In this document: piece by piece, positions 42,514-50,161 of the stretch
How the letters are laid out: every line of letters starts with the position of its first letter
Numbering within the stretch: the first letter of the stretch is position 1
Assembly: GCF_014648275.1 (NCBI RefSeq)
Contig: NZ_BMQU01000025.1
Location: 1 to 50,161 of the forward strand
Direction of reading: 5' to 3'
DNA length: 50,161 bases
Source of the DNA: Pseudomonas laurentiana
Lineage (GTDB): Bacteria > Pseudomonadota > Gammaproteobacteria > Pseudomonadales > Pseudomonadaceae
Program-made: the position numbers and the translations under genes
Notes under the pieces: generated by a model
Databases searched by the model: none
Told to the model about the DNA's origin: nothing
The model's input: the letters and a program-made list of their open reading frames with translations, nothing else

Positions 42514-42612
42514 CGTGTTGTTCTCCTCAGCAATCAAGGTTGAAACTCACGTGCTGAACAGACGGCCATGCGGGCCACCCATTCAGCGAAAATGCCCCCC
42601 AGAACGCGTCGA

Positions 42613-43101
42613 TTACCGGGTTTTCAGTGGTAGCCAGATTTCAACCACACTGTTATTGCTGTCCGGATCGAAATCCTTGCCGTAACGCTCGAACCCCGGT
42701 GCATCGGCAGCCTCCTCGCCCGAACCTGGCAACCACTCCTTCCAGATCCGCTCGAACGTCCGGCCGATACCGGATATCGCCCCCCGGTGCTCAAATACCG
42801 CATAGTGCTGTGGTGCCAAGGTGTGCCAGCAAAAAGGCTGCGTCAGCGCCCCGGTACTCGTCACTTCGACCCCGGCGATGTACTCGAAACCACCCTCACT
42901 ATCAGGATTGCAGCATAGGCCATAGGTGTCGTGCCCGACCTGCCCGGGCACCTTGCCGATATGGCTGGCAAAGCGTTGCCACAGTGCCGGAATGTTCTGC
43001 AAGGTCTGCTGGGTGTACCGCTCACCAAACCCGGCAATGGTGAACGCACGACCATTTTCATAGCGCGCCGGTGCGAACCCGGCATCCTTCAGGGTCGACA
43101 T
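42613..43101 (-). CDS. GyrI-like / AraC effector-binding domain protein
   Basis: A 162-residue protein of the GyrI-like small-molecule-binding fold. It shows the family pattern ARYENGRAFTIAGFGERYTQQTLQNIPALWQRF, YGLCCNPDSEGGFEYIAGVEV and a C-terminal FERIWKEWLPGSGEEAADAPGFERYGKDFDPDSNNSVVEIWLPLK. There is no DNA-binding domain, so it is a stand-alone effector domain, as in the Cass2 or SbmC-type proteins; multidrug or toxin binding is a family-based guess. The ATG at 43101 has GAGGGA upstream; a further 22 open codons lack a signal. Confidence 0.87.
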   Translation of the reverse strand: MSTLKDAGFAPARYENGRAFTIAGFGERYTQQTLQNIPALWQRFASHIGKVPGQVGHDTYGLCCNPDSEGGFEYIAGVEVTSTGALTQPFCWHTLAPQHYAVFEHRGAISGIGRTFERIWKEWLPGSGEEAADAPGFERYGKDFDPDSNNSVVEIWLPLKTR

Positions 43102-43232
43102 ACAGGTCCCTCGATACAGGATGAGCATTGCAGGCGATGGCCGCTGCCCTCTGTTGCAGCGGGCCATGCCTCTTGGCTAGCGTAGCCCGATTGTCCGTTC
43201 CGGGAAACCAGCCCCAGTACCTGTTGGCTGGC

Positions 43233-43886
43233 TCACAGGCCAGTTGTCGGCATCGCCAGGATAAACTCGCGGTAACCGGAAACGATCACATACACGGCGA
43301 AGTAGCAGAAGATCCCTGCCGAGGCCAGGTAAGACCAGGTCAGCAAACGGTCGCCAAGCAAGCGCCCACCGTGGCTGGCGACCAGGCACAACGACAAGCT
43401 CCAAAGCACCCCGGCAGCGAAGAACCCGGCAAGGAAAACACCGGCTTGCAGCAAGCTGCCACCGCCAGAGCGCGAGATGAGCACACCCCCTACCGCAGCG
43501 AACCAGAGAATCGCGCTGGGTGAGGACATGGCCAGGAATACACCGCGCATGAACTCACGCCACGGTGACTCCACGATCACCTCATCACTGGTATTCAAGT
43601 GCGCGTCACCGCGCAGGGCAGTGATCAGCATCCGAACGGCAAACCACACCAGCAACAGCGAACCACCCACCCACAACACCCAACGTACCGCCGTGTACTG
43701 CAACAGTACCGTCATGCCCGCCAGCGCGGCCACGGCGTACAACAGATCGCCGATACAGGTTCCCAGCCCCAGGCAGAACCCCTGAAAAAATCCACGGCGC
43801 ATGGCCAGGGTGATCATGGCGATGTTGGCCACACCGATGTCCAGACACAACGACAAACTCAAAAGAAATCCATTGGAAAAAGGCAT
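43233..43886 (-). CDS. LysE-family amino acid exporter
   Basis: A 217-residue membrane protein of the LysE/RhtB family with about six hydrophobic segments: FLLSLSLCLDIGVANIAMITLAMRRGFFQGFCLGLGTCIGDLLYAVAALAG at the N-terminus, then WVLWVGGSLLLVWFAVRML, and GVFLAMSSPSAILWFAAVGGVLI near the middle, the family's NP-like motif being SSPSAILW here. It lies 105 bases downstream of the threonine-dehydratase-like gene on the same strand, so export of a hydroxy amino acid is plausible but unproven. AGGGACGG lies 8 bases before the ATG. Confidence 0.88.
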   Translation of the reverse strand: MPFSNGFLLSLSLCLDIGVANIAMITLAMRRGFFQGFCLGLGTCIGDLLYAVAALAGMTVLLQYTAVRWVLWVGGSLLLVWFAVRMLITALRGDAHLNTSDEVIVESPWREFMRGVFLAMSSPSAILWFAAVGGVLISRSGGGSLLQAGVFLAGFFAAGVLWSLSLCLVASHGGRLLGDRLLTWSYLASAGIFCYFAVYVIVSGYREFILAMPTTGL

Positions 43887-43991
43887 GAACCGTCCCTGAT
43901 AGGCTTCGCAAACAAACGCTCATTAAACCCTTTTGTATGGATTGCGTGTTGGGAGAAATTACCTGCCCAGGGACGTCGCGGGAACACCCAC

Positions 43992-44945
43992 TTAACCTGC
44001 CAGCACCTGCGCATAGCGTTCACGGTCGACATTCGCACCACTGAGAATCACTGCCACCTTGCGTCCTTGCTGCCGCTCCCGCTCCTGCACCAACGCCGCA
44101 AGGCCTGCGGCCCCGGCGCCTTCGGCCGTATTGTGCGTGTCCTCATGGAAAACCCGCATCGCCGCGGCAATTTCCTCGTCGCTGACCCGCACAATGCGTG
44201 CAGCACCCGCACGCACAATTTCAAACGCTTCGGGCTGCGGCATACGACAAGCCATGCCATCGGCGAACGTATCCGCGCGCTCAGTGGTAACGATACGGCC
44301 TTGCTCGAAGCTCTGGGCAAAGGCATCGGCACGCGTTGACACCACACCGACAATCTCGGTTCGCAAGCCCAGCAGATCGCGGGTACGAATCAACGCACAA
44401 ATCCCCGACCCCATGCCGATGGGGACATAGACACAATCCAGTTCACCCACGCCCTCAAACAGCTCCAGCGCATAGGTGGCGACACCGCGAATCAGCTCTG
44501 GATGAAACGCCGGCACCAACTCATGACCTTGTACCTTTGCCAGCCTGGCCGCCTCACTACGGGCCTGATCGAAGTCCTGGCCGAACTCGATCAACTGGGC
44601 ACCCAAGGCACGCATCGCAGCGTTCTTTTCCCGCGAGTTACCCTCCGGTACGACGATAGTGATCGGCAGTCCGGCCTGACGTGCAGCCAGCGCCAGGCTT
44701 TGCCCATGATTACCACGGGTGGCCGTGACCAACCCCCGAACATGAGGAGAAGCCGCCAACAGTGACTGGACGTAAAGCAGGCCACCCCGAACCTTGAATG
44801 CCCCTGTCGGCGCATGGTTCTCATGCTTGACCCACACCTCACAGCCCAAGCGCTCGGCCAGACGAGGCCAGGCATACTGAGGCGTGGCAGGAATGCTGGC
44901 GCGAACCAAACGAGCGGCATCGCGCAGGGCCGGTAAATCAAACAT
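43992..44945 (-). CDS. Threonine/serine dehydratase-like PLP enzyme
   Basis: A 317-residue fold-type II PLP enzyme. The PLP lysine is K51 in HAPTGAFKVRGG; the phosphate-binding glycine loop is YVPIGMGSGICALI and the substrate loop TATRGNHGQSLALAAR. It has no C-terminal regulatory ACT domain, so it is a catabolic, TdcB-like enzyme rather than biosynthetic IlvA. The substrate could be threonine, serine or a hydroxy-aspartate; similar enzymes are also found in ectoine degradation. GAGAAGG lies 8 bases upstream. It is divergent from a MocR regulator that may control it. Confidence 0.88.
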   Translation of the reverse strand: MFDLPALRDAARLVRASIPATPQYAWPRLAERLGCEVWVKHENHAPTGAFKVRGGLLYVQSLLAASPHVRGLVTATRGNHGQSLALAARQAGLPITIVVPEGNSREKNAAMRALGAQLIEFGQDFDQARSEAARLAKVQGHELVPAFHPELIRGVATYALELFEGVGELDCVYVPIGMGSGICALIRTRDLLGLRTEIVGVVSTRADAFAQSFEQGRIVTTERADTFADGMACRMPQPEAFEIVRAGAARIVRVSDEEIAAAMRVFHEDTHNTAEGAGAAGLAALVQERERQQGRKVAVILSGANVDRERYAQVLAG

Positions 44946-44995
44946 GACAGTCACCTTCTCGGGTTCAGGGTTTGACCCGATCTTAGGCATCACGC

Positions 44996-45025
44996 ATTGT
45001 ATGGGTAAAACCTTATATTGCATGG
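44996..45025. promoter_or_regulatory. Direct repeats in the dehydratase-MocR intergenic region
   Basis: ATTGTATGG (44996-45004) and ATTGCATGG (45017-45025) agree in 8 of 9 positions, with start-to-start spacing of 21 bases (two helical turns). MocR-type regulators such as GabR and PdxR bind paired direct repeats in divergent promoter regions, so this is the best candidate operator here. Confidence 0.45.
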
Positions 45026-45035
45026 CCAACAATAA

Positions 45036-46409
45036 ATGTGGACACCGCTTCTGCCCCATTCCGCTCAACCGCGCTACCTCGCCTTGGTCGACGCCATTGC
45101 CGAAGCTATCGAACGCGGAGAACTCAAAGTCGGAGAGCGCCTGCCACCACAACGGCGGCTGGCCTGGGCGTTGGGCCTCAACCCCAGCACGACCCAACAG
45201 GCGTATCGCGAAGCAGCCGCCCGCCATCTGGTCAGTGGCGAGGTTGGCCGCGGCACGTACGTATTGGCTGGCAGCAAGGAGGCCACGCTGTTTTGCCTGA
45301 AGCAGGGCAAACCGGCACGCATCGACCTGTCGACCAACGTGCCGGCCATCGATATACACAACCGCGACGTCGATACTGCACTGCAGGCTCTGATCAACAA
45401 CAATCAGGCCCGCCGTCTGGAACACTACCTGACCGCCGATGAACTTCAGTTGGGGCGCGCACTGGGCGCTACCTGGCTAAGAAACCGCGGTTTAAACCTC
45501 TCGCCGCAACAGGTGCTGCTCTGCGCTGGGGCCCAACAAGGCTTGTTCAGCCTGCTGCTGTCGCTGTGCCAGGCCGGCGACCCCGTGTTGGTCGAAGCCC
45601 TTACGGCCCCCGGTATCAAGGCGGCTTGTCGCCAGTTGCGCCTTCCTTTGCACGGTGTTGCGCTGGACCTGCACGGTATCCGCCCGGACGATCTGGAACG
45701 CATGGCGCGTGCCACCGGTGCCCGCGTGCTGGTGTTGACACCGACCCTGCACAACCCCACCGGCAGTTGTCCATCCGCAGAGCGGCAACGTGAGATCGCA
45801 GCCGTGGTCAGGCAACATGGGCTGTTGGTGATTGAAGACGATGTCTACGGTGCGCTCACAGATAACCCGCCGCTTTTCCCCTTGCTGGGCCAACAGGGTG
45901 TATTGGTGACCAGCCTGTCAAAGACCGTCGGCGCCGGGCTGCGCCTGGGCTGGATTGCGGCCGATGCCGCACTGCTGCAACGGATAGACCCCCATACCCA
46001 AGCAACCCACTGGTCTGTATCGCCACTCACTGTGCAGATTGCCAACCGCTGGATAACCGACGGTACCGCCGAACGGCGTCTAGCCTGGCAGCGCAAGGAA
46101 ATCACACAGCGTTGGCGCCTGGCCCGCAAGATCCTCGGCACAGCACTGCAAGAGGGCTGCCCCCCTTCACCCCATCTATGGCTCACCGGGCAACGCCCTG
46201 GTGCAGTGCTCGCGGCAGCCTGTCGTGCCGAAGCCGTGGACGTTGTGCCAGCAGAAGTCTTTGCGGTCAAACAGGGGGATCTACCGGCTATTCGTGTCAG
46301 CCTTTCGGCAGCGGCTGACCGGGCAGAACTCAAACAGGCACTGGAACGTATTGCACAGGTGCTGGCGCACCCCGCGCAAGCCGCCAGTCAATTAGCCCAC
46401 GCCCAGTAA
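45036..46409 (+). CDS. MocR-type regulator (GntR winged helix fused to aminotransferase fold)
   Basis: A 457-residue fusion: a GntR winged helix at residues 14-75 (ALVDAIAEAIERGELKVGERLPPQRRLAWALGLNPSTTQQAYREAAARHLVSGEVGRGTYV) and a class I aminotransferase-like domain whose PLP lysine is K296 in SLSKTVGAGLRLGWI. MocR proteins use PLP as an effector sensor and rarely act as enzymes. It is divergent from the dehydratase-like gene, its probable target. The ATG at 45036 has no visible ribosome binding site (CAACAATAA precedes it), so initiation may be from a very short or absent leader. Confidence 0.92.
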   Translation: MWTPLLPHSAQPRYLALVDAIAEAIERGELKVGERLPPQRRLAWALGLNPSTTQQAYREAAARHLVSGEVGRGTYVLAGSKEATLFCLKQGKPARIDLSTNVPAIDIHNRDVDTALQALINNNQARRLEHYLTADELQLGRALGATWLRNRGLNLSPQQVLLCAGAQQGLFSLLLSLCQAGDPVLVEALTAPGIKAACRQLRLPLHGVALDLHGIRPDDLERMARATGARVLVLTPTLHNPTGSCPSAERQREIAAVVRQHGLLVIEDDVYGALTDNPPLFPLLGQQGVLVTSLSKTVGAGLRLGWIAADAALLQRIDPHTQATHWSVSPLTVQIANRWITDGTAERRLAWQRKEITQRWRLARKILGTALQEGCPPSPHLWLTGQRPGAVLAAACRAEAVDVVPAEVFAVKQGDLPAIRVSLSAAADRAELKQALERIAQVLAHPAQAASQLAHAQ

Positions 46410-46520
46410 TAACCCCACAAAAGAATGGTGTACTGACTGAGCACGCGCTTAATTAAAAAAGCGGATCAAACATCCTGGCCCAACAGTACCCGCACGGTTA
46501 TTTATACCCCTGATAAAACA

Positions 46521-46544
46521 AAACCCCCGCTGCTGCGGGGGTTT
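46521..46544 (-). terminator. Rho-independent terminator of the DUF2790 gene
   Basis: AAACCCCCGC-TGCT-GCGGGGGTTT is a perfect 10-bp stem with a 4-base loop. On the minus strand it is followed by TGTTTTATC, extending the T-rich arm. It lies 22 bases after the DUF2790 stop codon. Confidence 0.9.
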
Positions 46545-46565
46545 GAAAACATCTAAACCCGTATA

Positions 46566-46823
46566 TTAACCGTTGCTGCAACCATCGCCCATGGCGCGGT
46601 ATTCGATGGTGTGACGCTGGCCTTGATGGTCTTCATAGGTCATGGTTGCTGGAACCACTTCACACACATTAGGCAGGGTCGACAGGCTGATAACCTTAGC
46701 AATATCGAGGTTTTGCGAGTAGTCATACTGCGCGGCAACAGGTTGTGCGGCTGCGGTTTCAACCTCATCGGCCAGAGCAATTGTAGAAAAACCGATCAGG
46801 GCGAATGCAAGTAATTTTTTCAT
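46566..46823 (-). CDS. DUF2790-family secreted small protein
   Basis: An 85-residue exported protein with a signal peptide (MKKLLAFALIGFSTIALADE, cut near residue 19), then a short acidic linker and the DUF2790 body (YDYSQNLDIAKVISLSTLPNVCEVVPATMTYEDHQGQRHTIEYRAMGDGC) with two cysteines that may pair. Pseudomonas genomes carry several of these; some are reported to be metal (copper) responsive, but the function is unknown. I chose the ATG at 46823, which gives a standard signal peptide. A perfect dyad lies 70-90 bases upstream (46894-46912). Confidence 0.87.
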   Translation of the reverse strand: MKKLLAFALIGFSTIALADEVETAAAQPVAAQYDYSQNLDIAKVISLSTLPNVCEVVPATMTYEDHQGQRHTIEYRAMGDGCSNG

Positions 46824-46893
46824 GTTAGTTGGCCTGCAAAGCAATCAAACGAACAGATTCACTTCATGCGCCGGACTGGCGGGGAGAAGTTGC

Positions 46894-46912
46894 TACATCA
46901 CGCGTTGATGTA
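46894..46912. promoter_or_regulatory. Perfect dyad upstream of the DUF2790 gene
   Basis: TACATCA-CGCGT-TGATGTA has perfect 7-base arms around CGCGT and lies 71-89 bases upstream of the DUF2790 start. The position suits an activator site for a two-component regulator. A metal-responsive regulator is a guess from what is reported for other DUF2790 genes. Confidence 0.4.
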
Positions 46913-47105
46913 ACACGAAGTACCGATCCCGATTAACTATTCTGTTTGGGATATGCTTAGTTTACAGCGCAACTTCAGTCGTTAAATCACGAAGCCGTAC
47001 AATCACTATTACCGTTTCCGTAACAATAATGGCCCTTTGCAAGGCTCGACGGACCGCCCACGCTGGTGTAAAACCGCGAGATAGAGCCTTGCGTGGAAGC
47101 CCATC

Positions 47106-47522
47106 GTGCCTCAGATCCACTACTGCCTGCTGCCACCCCTCGAGCAGCCACTGCTAAATAAATTCTATAAAAGCCAGGGTTCATCAATGCGTGCAGCGCC
47201 CGGAGGACAGCACTGGGTAGCGCGCGCACCTCAGATCATCGCCGCGCTTAACCTCACGGAAGTCCCCGGTGGCAGTTGGTTAACCGGATTACTGGTAGAT
47301 GAGCAATCGCGTGCACAGGGCATTGCACGATGCCTTATAGCAACGGCAATCCGCCACGAGGAAGGCTGCGTCTGGCTGTTCTGTCATCCTGACCTGCAGG
47401 CGTTCTACAGCCGACTGGGGTTTGCGTCAGCCAGCACACTGCCTGCCACGCTGGCTGATCGCCTGGCGCGCTATCAACGCAGCAAACCCTTGCTGGCGAT
47501 GGTTAGGCCTCAATCGTCCTGA
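47106..47522 (+). CDS. GNAT-family N-acetyltransferase
   Basis: A 138-residue acetyltransferase. The acetyl-CoA-binding motif A is [25 protein letters not shown] (R-A-Q-G-I-A) and motif B ends [18 protein letters not shown]. The N-terminus [27 protein letters not shown] resembles arginine/amino acid-type GNATs. The start is the GTG at 47106 with TGGAAG upstream. Its last 13 bases overlap the convergent deformylase gene. Substrate unknown. Confidence 0.85.
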   Translation: MPQIHYCLLPPLEQPLLNKFYKSQGSSMRAAPGGQHWVARAPQIIAALNLTEVPGGSWLTGLLVDEQSRAQGIARCLIATAIRHEEGCVWLFCHPDLQAFYSRLGFASASTLPATLADRLARYQRSKPLLAMVRPQSS

Positions 47523-48046
47523 TCGACCAGGCCTGGAAACAACACCTCGGTGTAACCGAACTTGGCGAAGTCGTGAATACGTGAGGGATACAGCCGACCA
47601 ATCAGGTGGTCACACTCGTGCTGTACCACGCGGGCATGGAAACCCTCAGCCACTCGCTGGATCGGTATGCCCTGAGGGTCAACCCCTTCATAACTGATGC
47701 GCGTGTAACGCGGTACCACGCCCCGCAGCCCCGGCACCGACAGACAGCCTTCCCAGCCATCCTCGACTTCTGTACCCAACGGCGTAATCACCGGGTTGAG
47801 CAGAATGGTCTGCGGCACGGCTTCGGCATCCGGGTAGCGCTCGCTGCGCTCGAAGCCAAAGATGACCAACTGCAGGTCAACACCGATCTGTGGAGCGGCC
47901 AGACCGACACCGCCAACATGGTGCATGGTCTCGAACATGTCAGCGATCAACTGCTCCAGCTCAACACTGCCATACAGGTGGGATGGCACGGGTGGCGCAA
48001 TACGCAACAGGCGCTCATCGCCCATTTTCAGGATTTCACGAATCAT
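47510..48046 (-). CDS. def: Peptide deformylase
   Basis: A 178-residue metallo-deformylase that removes the formyl group from new proteins. All three signature motifs are intact: [18 protein letters not shown] (the metal Cys) and QHECDHLIG (the two His ligands and catalytic Glu). This is probably a second deformylase paralogue, since the usual def sits with fmt elsewhere in the chromosome; that is inference from context. Its start overlaps the end of the BrkB-family gene by 11 bases (ATGATTCGTGA), so it is translationally coupled to it. Confidence 0.95.
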   Translation of the reverse strand: MIREILKMGDERLLRIAPPVPSHLYGSVELEQLIADMFETMHHVGGVGLAAPQIGVDLQLVIFGFERSERYPDAEAVPQTILLNPVITPLGTEVEDGWEGCLSVPGLRGVVPRYTRISYEGVDPQGIPIQRVAEGFHARVVQHECDHLIGRLYPSRIHDFAKFGYTEVLFPGLVDQDD

Positions 48047-49016
48047 GGGACGTTCGACTCAACGGTTCGGGATCGGATTCGGGCTGGAGCGAATGATCGC
48101 GCCCAAGTCCGGAAACATGCTTCTTATCATGGCTGTGATCGTCATTGCTAAACGCCTTTCTGCCAAGTGCACTTCGCTCCTCGCACATATGGTCGATCAC
48201 CGCGTTCATCTCCGCCCCCAACAGCAACACCGCCGCCGAGATATAGAAGTACAGCAACAACACAATGATCGCACCGATACTGCCGTACATGGCGTTGTAG
48301 TCGGCAAAGGTCTTGACGTAGTAGCCAAAGCCCAAGGAGGCAACAATCCACACCACCACCGCCAGCACCGATCCTGGAGTGATAAGGCGGAACGTCTGCT
48401 TCACATCCGGCATGACGAAATAGATCAACGCCACCGCCACCATCAACAAAATGACAATGGCCGGCCAGCGCAGCACCATCCAGAGCGTGACGATGAAGTC
48501 CTCCATCCCCACCTGCGACGCAACCCAGGCCATCACCTGCGGCCCCAGCACCATGAAGGCTGCCGCAGCCAGCAACATACCGGCAATGCCCACGGTATAG
48601 ATGATCGACAACGGAAAACGCTTCCAGATCGGCCGTTGCTCAACCACATCATAGGCCGCGTTCATCGCACTCATCATCAACCGCACACCGGCCGATGCCG
48701 TCCACAGCGCAACAACAATACCAATGGAGAGCAAGCCCCCCTTGGACTGCTGCAACTGGTCTATCACCGGGTTGACCTGCTCCAGCGCCTGCGGCGGCAG
48801 CACCAGCTCAGACTGCAGGCGCAACCAGGAGAAAAAGTCCGGCAGATGCAGGAAACCGATCAATGCAATCAGGAACAGCAGAAACGGGAACAGCGAAAAC
48901 AGCATCTGGTAAGCCAGTGCCGACGCATAGGTGGACATCTCGTCATTGAGAAACTCACGGACCGTTCGCACCAGTACCTGGTGAAGCGGCAAGCCGCGCA
49001 AGTCGGGAAATATCAT
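48036..49016 (-). CDS. YihY/BrkB-family inner-membrane protein
   Basis: A 326-residue membrane protein of the YihY/BrkB family with about six hydrophobic segments. The family start [35 protein letters not shown] and the later [42 protein letters not shown] are clear. Despite the BrkB name it is not a nuclease or proven virulence factor; the function is unknown. The C-terminal 50 residues are hydrophilic, with a His/Asp/Lys-rich segment ([10 protein letters not shown]). I chose the ATG at 49016 with AGGAGA upstream; the open frame extends 21 codons. It is coupled to def downstream. Confidence 0.9.
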   Translation of the reverse strand: MIFPDLRGLPLHQVLVRTVREFLNDEMSTYASALAYQMLFSLFPFLLFLIALIGFLHLPDFFSWLRLQSELVLPPQALEQVNPVIDQLQQSKGGLLSIGIVVALWTASAGVRLMMSAMNAAYDVVEQRPIWKRFPLSIIYTVGIAGMLLAAAAFMVLGPQVMAWVASQVGMEDFIVTLWMVLRWPAIVILLMVAVALIYFVMPDVKQTFRLITPGSVLAVVVWIVASLGFGYYVKTFADYNAMYGSIGAIIVLLLYFYISAAVLLLGAEMNAVIDHMCEERSALGRKAFSNDDHSHDKKHVSGLGRDHSLQPESDPEPLSRTSHDS

Positions 49017-49288
49017 GGTGTCTCCTGTCACTGCTCGACAGTCATCGGCAGGATCCTTGTGCGCGGTAACAGTGATCAACTCACGTTAGTCTAAATGAGC
49101 AACGGGCAGGCAGCACAACGCAACTGCAAAGAGATCAATCGCCCCATTGACCCACACTGCGCCCTCAACGTTCCATTTTTTCTTGCCGTGCGCTCTCTGT
49201 GGGACGCAGGCTTGCCTGTCATGGCGTCGATACGGGTGTCATTGAGTACGCGGCGCCTGCATCGTTGGCAAGCCCACAAGGACCTGCC

Positions 49289-50071
49289 TCAAGCAGCCCG
49301 GTCTATGGGCCGGGCGACACGCGGAAGATGTGGAAGCTGCGCCTCGAAAAAGACCAGCAAATGATCAAGCTCGCGGCGTTTGGCAAACAACGGCGCGGTA
49401 CTTAAAGAGTCTTTATTCATATAGTTGTCATACCAACCAAACTCCAAGCCGACCAACGCCTGCTTCTTATCGAACACCACCAACGTAAACCTAGACCACT
49501 CATAGGTCCTGTGATGAAACTCTGTCTGCAAGTCGCGATAGGCTTTCGAGCTCATTGAGGCGCGCAACAGCATCATTTTCGCGGGTGCGATCACGGCATA
49601 GATCAGAAAGCCAGCGTCGCGGTAGAGGCTTGCCATACAGGCAAAGAGAATCGCCGAAACAATCGCGAGACACGTCAAGAACCTCAGCGTCCACTCTGGA
49701 AAGTTTTTCCACTCACAGAATTCAGCGCCAGATGCTGTAAAGCGGTAGGCGAAATTCATGCGCTGATGGGTCATGCATACTGCGGGCGTCGATATAAAAA
49801 AGAAAAACAAAACATAAATCAATACTTTCGAAAAGCCCGGCTCGAACACTGACGTGTGATACTGGTAAAGTGCAAGCCCCAAAACTATCGCCAACATCAA
49901 GACCAGCAGGGCATTTGCTATGGTCGTATTATAGTTTCGCGCCTTGATCCTCCATCCCAGCAGCTCTGGTTCGCTTGCATACTTCCACGCCAGTTGTGGC
50001 GGGAGTTTTCGTGGCGTGGCCAAGTGATTCAACAAGGACTTCACGCCAGACGAACCTTCTAAAACCTTCAT
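49289..50071 (-). CDS. Unknown membrane protein with a paralogue upstream
   Basis: A 260-residue protein I do not recognise, with four predicted membrane segments: about residues 50-68 (IANALLVLMLAIVLGLALY), 80-98 (FSKVLIYVLFFFFISTPA), 128-147 (TLRFLTCLAIVSAILFACMA) and 151-168 (DAGFLIYAVIAPAKMMLL). The C-terminal cytoplasmic part (EWSRFTLVVFDKKQALVGLEFGWY, then REL-DHLLVFFEAQLPHLPR) resembles the general layout of YcxB-like proteins, which is only a weak suggestion. Base composition is visibly more AT-rich than in neighbours. GAGAGGATGG precedes the ATG. The C-terminus of a similar protein is encoded just upstream (50099-50161), so this is a tandem family. Confidence 0.7.
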   Translation of the reverse strand: MKVLEGSSGVKSLLNHLATPRKLPPQLAWKYASEPELLGWRIKARNYNTTIANALLVLMLAIVLGLALYQYHTSVFEPGFSKVLIYVLFFFFISTPAVCMTHQRMNFAYRFTASGAEFCEWKNFPEWTLRFLTCLAIVSAILFACMASLYRDAGFLIYAVIAPAKMMLLRASMSSKAYRDLQTEFHHRTYEWSRFTLVVFDKKQALVGLEFGWYDNYMNKDSLSTAPLFAKRRELDHLLVFFEAQLPHLPRVARPIDRAA

Positions 50072-50098
50072 TTCGCCATCCTCTCTGGCATCGAAATC

Positions 50099-50161
50099 CT
50101 ATGCCCTTTCAACTGACTGGAGGCTACGTGGTAGTTCTGGAAGCTGCTTTTCAAAAAATGC
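50099..50161 (-). CDS. 3' end of a paralogue of the preceding membrane protein gene
   Basis: The last 20 codons of a gene cut by the right edge, ending AFFEKQLPELPRSLQSVERA and a TAG stop. The downstream gene ends in the same way (VFFEAQLPHLPRVARPIDRAA): the FFExQLPxLPR core, an acidic/basic RxxxxxRA pattern and the distance from the stop agree. The gap to the next start codon is 27 bases, so the two would be one operon. Only this end can be seen. Confidence 0.7.
   Translation of the reverse strand, partial: AFFEKQLPELPRSLQSVERA

Noticed and set aside
46987-47229. An 80-codon minus-strand frame between the DUF2790 gene and the GNAT gene
   Set aside because: It overlaps the 5' part of the GNAT gene, which has clear motifs, and has no ribosome site or recognisable features.
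1-50161. CRISPR arrays, tRNA/rRNA genes, insertion sequences and prophage genes
   Set aside because: I looked for regular spaced repeats, cloverleaf arms, transposase and phage motifs and found none; all longer repeats seen are local dyads or pairs.

Overview
The window looks like a chromosomal segment of a Pseudomonas of the putida/fluorescens lineage. It is GC-rich, has strong purine-rich ribosome binding sites, and carries gene blocks whose order I recognise from P. putida and P. aeruginosa: aer, gbuR/gbuA/symporter, a sicX-like locus beside a LysR gene, an ECF sigma/KAS III pair beside hrpA, and fadD1-fadD2-hydrolase-phaJ1. I see no tRNA, rRNA, insertion sequence, prophage or CRISPR. Almost all of it is core metabolism and housekeeping. 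Only the right edge, and perhaps the far left edge, look like accessory DNA.

Layout. 1-6.5 kb: a possible cut gene at the left edge, an Mpo1-like membrane protein, an EamA exporter, a SelW-like redox protein, a MarR/SlyA-type regulator, the helicase RecQ, a YecA-family protein, a YbaN-like protein and a DTW-domain tRNA-modifying enzyme. 6.5-13 kb: an Aer-type energy-taxis receptor, then the guanidinobutyrate module (gbuR divergent from gbuA and a sodium:solute symporter), then a tiny gene with an Anr/FNR box that corresponds in position and sequence to P. aeruginosa PA1414/sicX, then a LysR regulator. 13-25.6 kb: transporters (MFS, two EamA proteins, a YbdG-type mechanosensitive channel, an ABC exporter), a DEAD-box RNA helicase, azoreductase, a LysR gene, a hydrolase-cyclophilin-ABC run, and a FemAB/GNAT-type protein. 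25.8-33.4 kb: a porin, an ECF sigma factor with a small zinc anti-sigma, a PA3286-like beta-ketoacyl synthase III, and the very long helicase HrpA. 33.4-42 kb: a polyamine gamma-glutamylation pair (puuA/puuB-like) behind a long leader with a possible small ORF, two fadD genes in tandem, a lipase-like hydrolase and phaJ1. 42-50 kb: an SRPBCC protein, a GyrI-like protein, a MocR regulator divergent from a threonine-dehydratase-like gene and a LysE exporter, a DUF2790 protein, a GNAT, peptide deformylase and a BrkB protein. At the edge is a lower-GC membrane protein whose upstream neighbour is a cut paralogue.

How genes work together. gbuA would hydrolyse guanidinobutyrate (arginine/agmatine catabolism), with the symporter as the probable uptake route and gbuR as regulator. 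PuuA/PuuB-like enzymes would glutamylate and oxidise putrescine or a related amine. FadD1 and FadD2 activate fatty acids, PhaJ1 diverts enoyl-CoA to polyhydroxyalkanoate monomers, and the KAS III enzyme can return beta-oxidation acyl-CoA to fatty acid synthesis, so 28-42 kb is a lipid-recycling neighbourhood.

No large novel system is evident. The observations most worth checking are regulatory: the sicX-like locus, a perfect hairpin that buries the azoR ribosome binding site, a possible leader peptide before puuA, repeat clusters between the two fadD genes, paired repeats upstream of the MocR gene, and the tandem membrane-protein paralogues at the right edge.
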